In this document: positions 62,814-64,000 of the stretch, piece after piece
Layout: every line of letters starts with the position of its first letter
Position numbering within the stretch: position 1 is the stretch's first letter
Origin: Vespa crabro
Lineage: Eukaryota; Arthropoda; Insecta; Hymenoptera; Vespidae
Assembly: GCF_910589235.1 (NCBI RefSeq)
Contig: NC_060972.1
Span: 4,930,899-4,994,898, forward strand
Direction of reading: 5' to 3'
Length of the DNA stretch: 64,000 bases
Program-made: the position numbers and the translations under genes
The notes under the pieces: model-generated
The model's database searches: none
What the model was told of the DNA's origin: nothing
Seen by the model: the letters and a program-made list of their open reading frames with translations, nothing else

Positions 62814-64000
62814 AGAGAGATCCAATGATGAGAAAGAGAGAGGGAATGATTATCGGTAATTCACTTTCCAATAATGCTATTATCTACGTAATCGTGCTGA
62901 TTCTGTAACGTGACTAGACGAGTTCGCACCTCGCAGAACGCATAAACATACATGCACGCACACAGATACGTGTATTTAAATACAGCCTCTATGCCTCTAT
63001 CAACGGATTATACTTTCACGTATGCGCTCGTATGTGTATTCATGCAAAGGCCAAATTTGACATATCAGAGAGGAAGGCTGAGAATCCACGAACGAGCAAC
63101 GCGCTCGGATTATTCAAATTCTTGAATGTATCTAAACATTAATGTATCTATTAATGTTTATCTTTTTGACGAGATGTTAACTCGTTGGATTTAGATAAAA
63201 AAAAAAAAACAAAGAAAAGAAAAAAAAATTGAATCTAACTCGTTCGTATTTTCCAGTTTTGATCTAAATTCGATCGAAAAGGTCATTCGTTTGAATTGTC
63301 CTGTCGGCATTCATCGTCGACGACGAACAAGGAAAGTAAGACGGCGCTTGGGCGTAAACCCAAGCACGGTCACGTAAATAGGCTTTGTTTCGGCCCGAAT
63401 GGATCCTGTTCCGGTACGTCCTTTGACGCGAAACGAACCACCGAGTGAGCACCTAATGACGCCATCGCGCCTATGGTTTACGTTGTTTATGAATTTCCAG
63501 GTTGAAACTATGAGCACGGGTGGGTACTACGTAGCACGTTTGAATAATCAGAGACACCGAGAGGTATCGACATAAATCGTTGTCGTCCCGGTTCGTTAAT
63601 TTTCACTCTCGTTCGTTCGAATACGAATTGTATTGTTCGTTTGTTCATACATTTATTTGTCGGCTTTTAGACGTTAATTAGTCTTTATCTCGGTTTAATT
63701 AATTCCTAATACTTTTGACATACATACATAATAGGCAGGATTCATTGTGATATCTTGGTAACATTACCGACCGTTTTCCATCCGTTTATCTAACAAAGAA
63801 TTTCAGTCGTAATGTATACGAAAGCTCGTTAGCGGGAGGGGGAGGAGGTAGCACGATAATGGGGGGAATAATATTTGCCATTTGTGTCAGGCTTGTTTGC
63901 AATATCCGCCGATCGGGATAATCCCCTGCTCCTTCCAAGTGCGTATATACGCGGTTTCATGTTTATTTGTATTTGAGAGTGCATACTCGTCGCATGATTA
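60022..64000. other. Right end: no supported gene
   Basis: It holds (ATT)n at 60141-60168, (CT)n at 61739-61788, (TA)n at 62613-62638 and (GA)n at 62773-62818. Remaining sequence is mixed with short open frames and no recognisable protein text. It may be Rdl intron 1 or the 3' region of the small plus-strand gene. Confidence 0.55.
60337..60342 (+). terminator. Possible polyadenylation signal for the small secreted protein gene
   Basis: AATAAA lies 315 bp after the stop at 60021, in sequence without long repeats. Position and hexamer are the only evidence. Confidence 0.3.

Noticed and set aside
1..64000. tRNA, rRNA, CRISPR arrays, transposase or reverse-transcriptase genes
   Set aside because: No cloverleaf, rRNA-like sequence or transposon protein motif was recognised. 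The tandem repeats are eukaryotic microsatellites without unique spacers. A tRNAscan or repeat-library search was not possible here.

Overview
This is eukaryotic, intron-containing nuclear DNA from an insect. It is AT-rich, unusually dense in simple repeats ((CT)n/(GA)n, (TA)n, trinucleotide and (TTCG)n/(GATA)n tracts), and rich in CpG words. An insect RDL receptor gene with duplicated exons makes insect certain in practice. The base composition and repeat style suggest Hymenoptera (bee, ant or wasp), but that is inference and I cannot name a species.

Layout. (1) 1-5300: repeat-rich DNA with no supported gene. (2) 5600-9200, plus strand: a compact five-exon gene (coding 6465-9072) for a 526-residue BTB, two-C2H2-finger, AT-hook transcription factor. 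Its first coding intron appears to be a GC-AG intron. (3) 9200-20450: about 11 kb of intergenic DNA between two convergent genes. (4) 20576-50358, minus strand: the GABA-gated chloride channel subunit Rdl. All exons from mature N-terminus to stop are present except the first (signal-peptide) exon. Two exons are duplicated as splice alternatives: the 68-bp exon 3 (40601-40668 and 44777-44844) and the 138-bp exon 6 (24413-24550 and 25571-25708). Splice phases match throughout. (5) 50359-64000: either Rdl intron 1 or its 5' flank. It holds a candidate two-exon plus-strand gene (59402-60021) for a 130-residue protein with an apparent signal peptide and a hydrophobic, GPI-signal-like C-terminus. 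I do not recognise its family.

How the genes relate. Rdl encodes a pentameric Cys-loop receptor for fast synaptic inhibition and is a major insecticide target. The codon at the classic dieldrin-resistance position in M2 is alanine, the sensitive form. The exon pairs give up to four channel isoforms. The BTB factor is independent and transcribed convergently to Rdl. The small secreted or anchored protein is antisense to Rdl and may be nested in its first intron. No transposon ORF, rRNA, tRNA or CRISPR array was recognised. Most long open frames in the window are translations of simple repeats.
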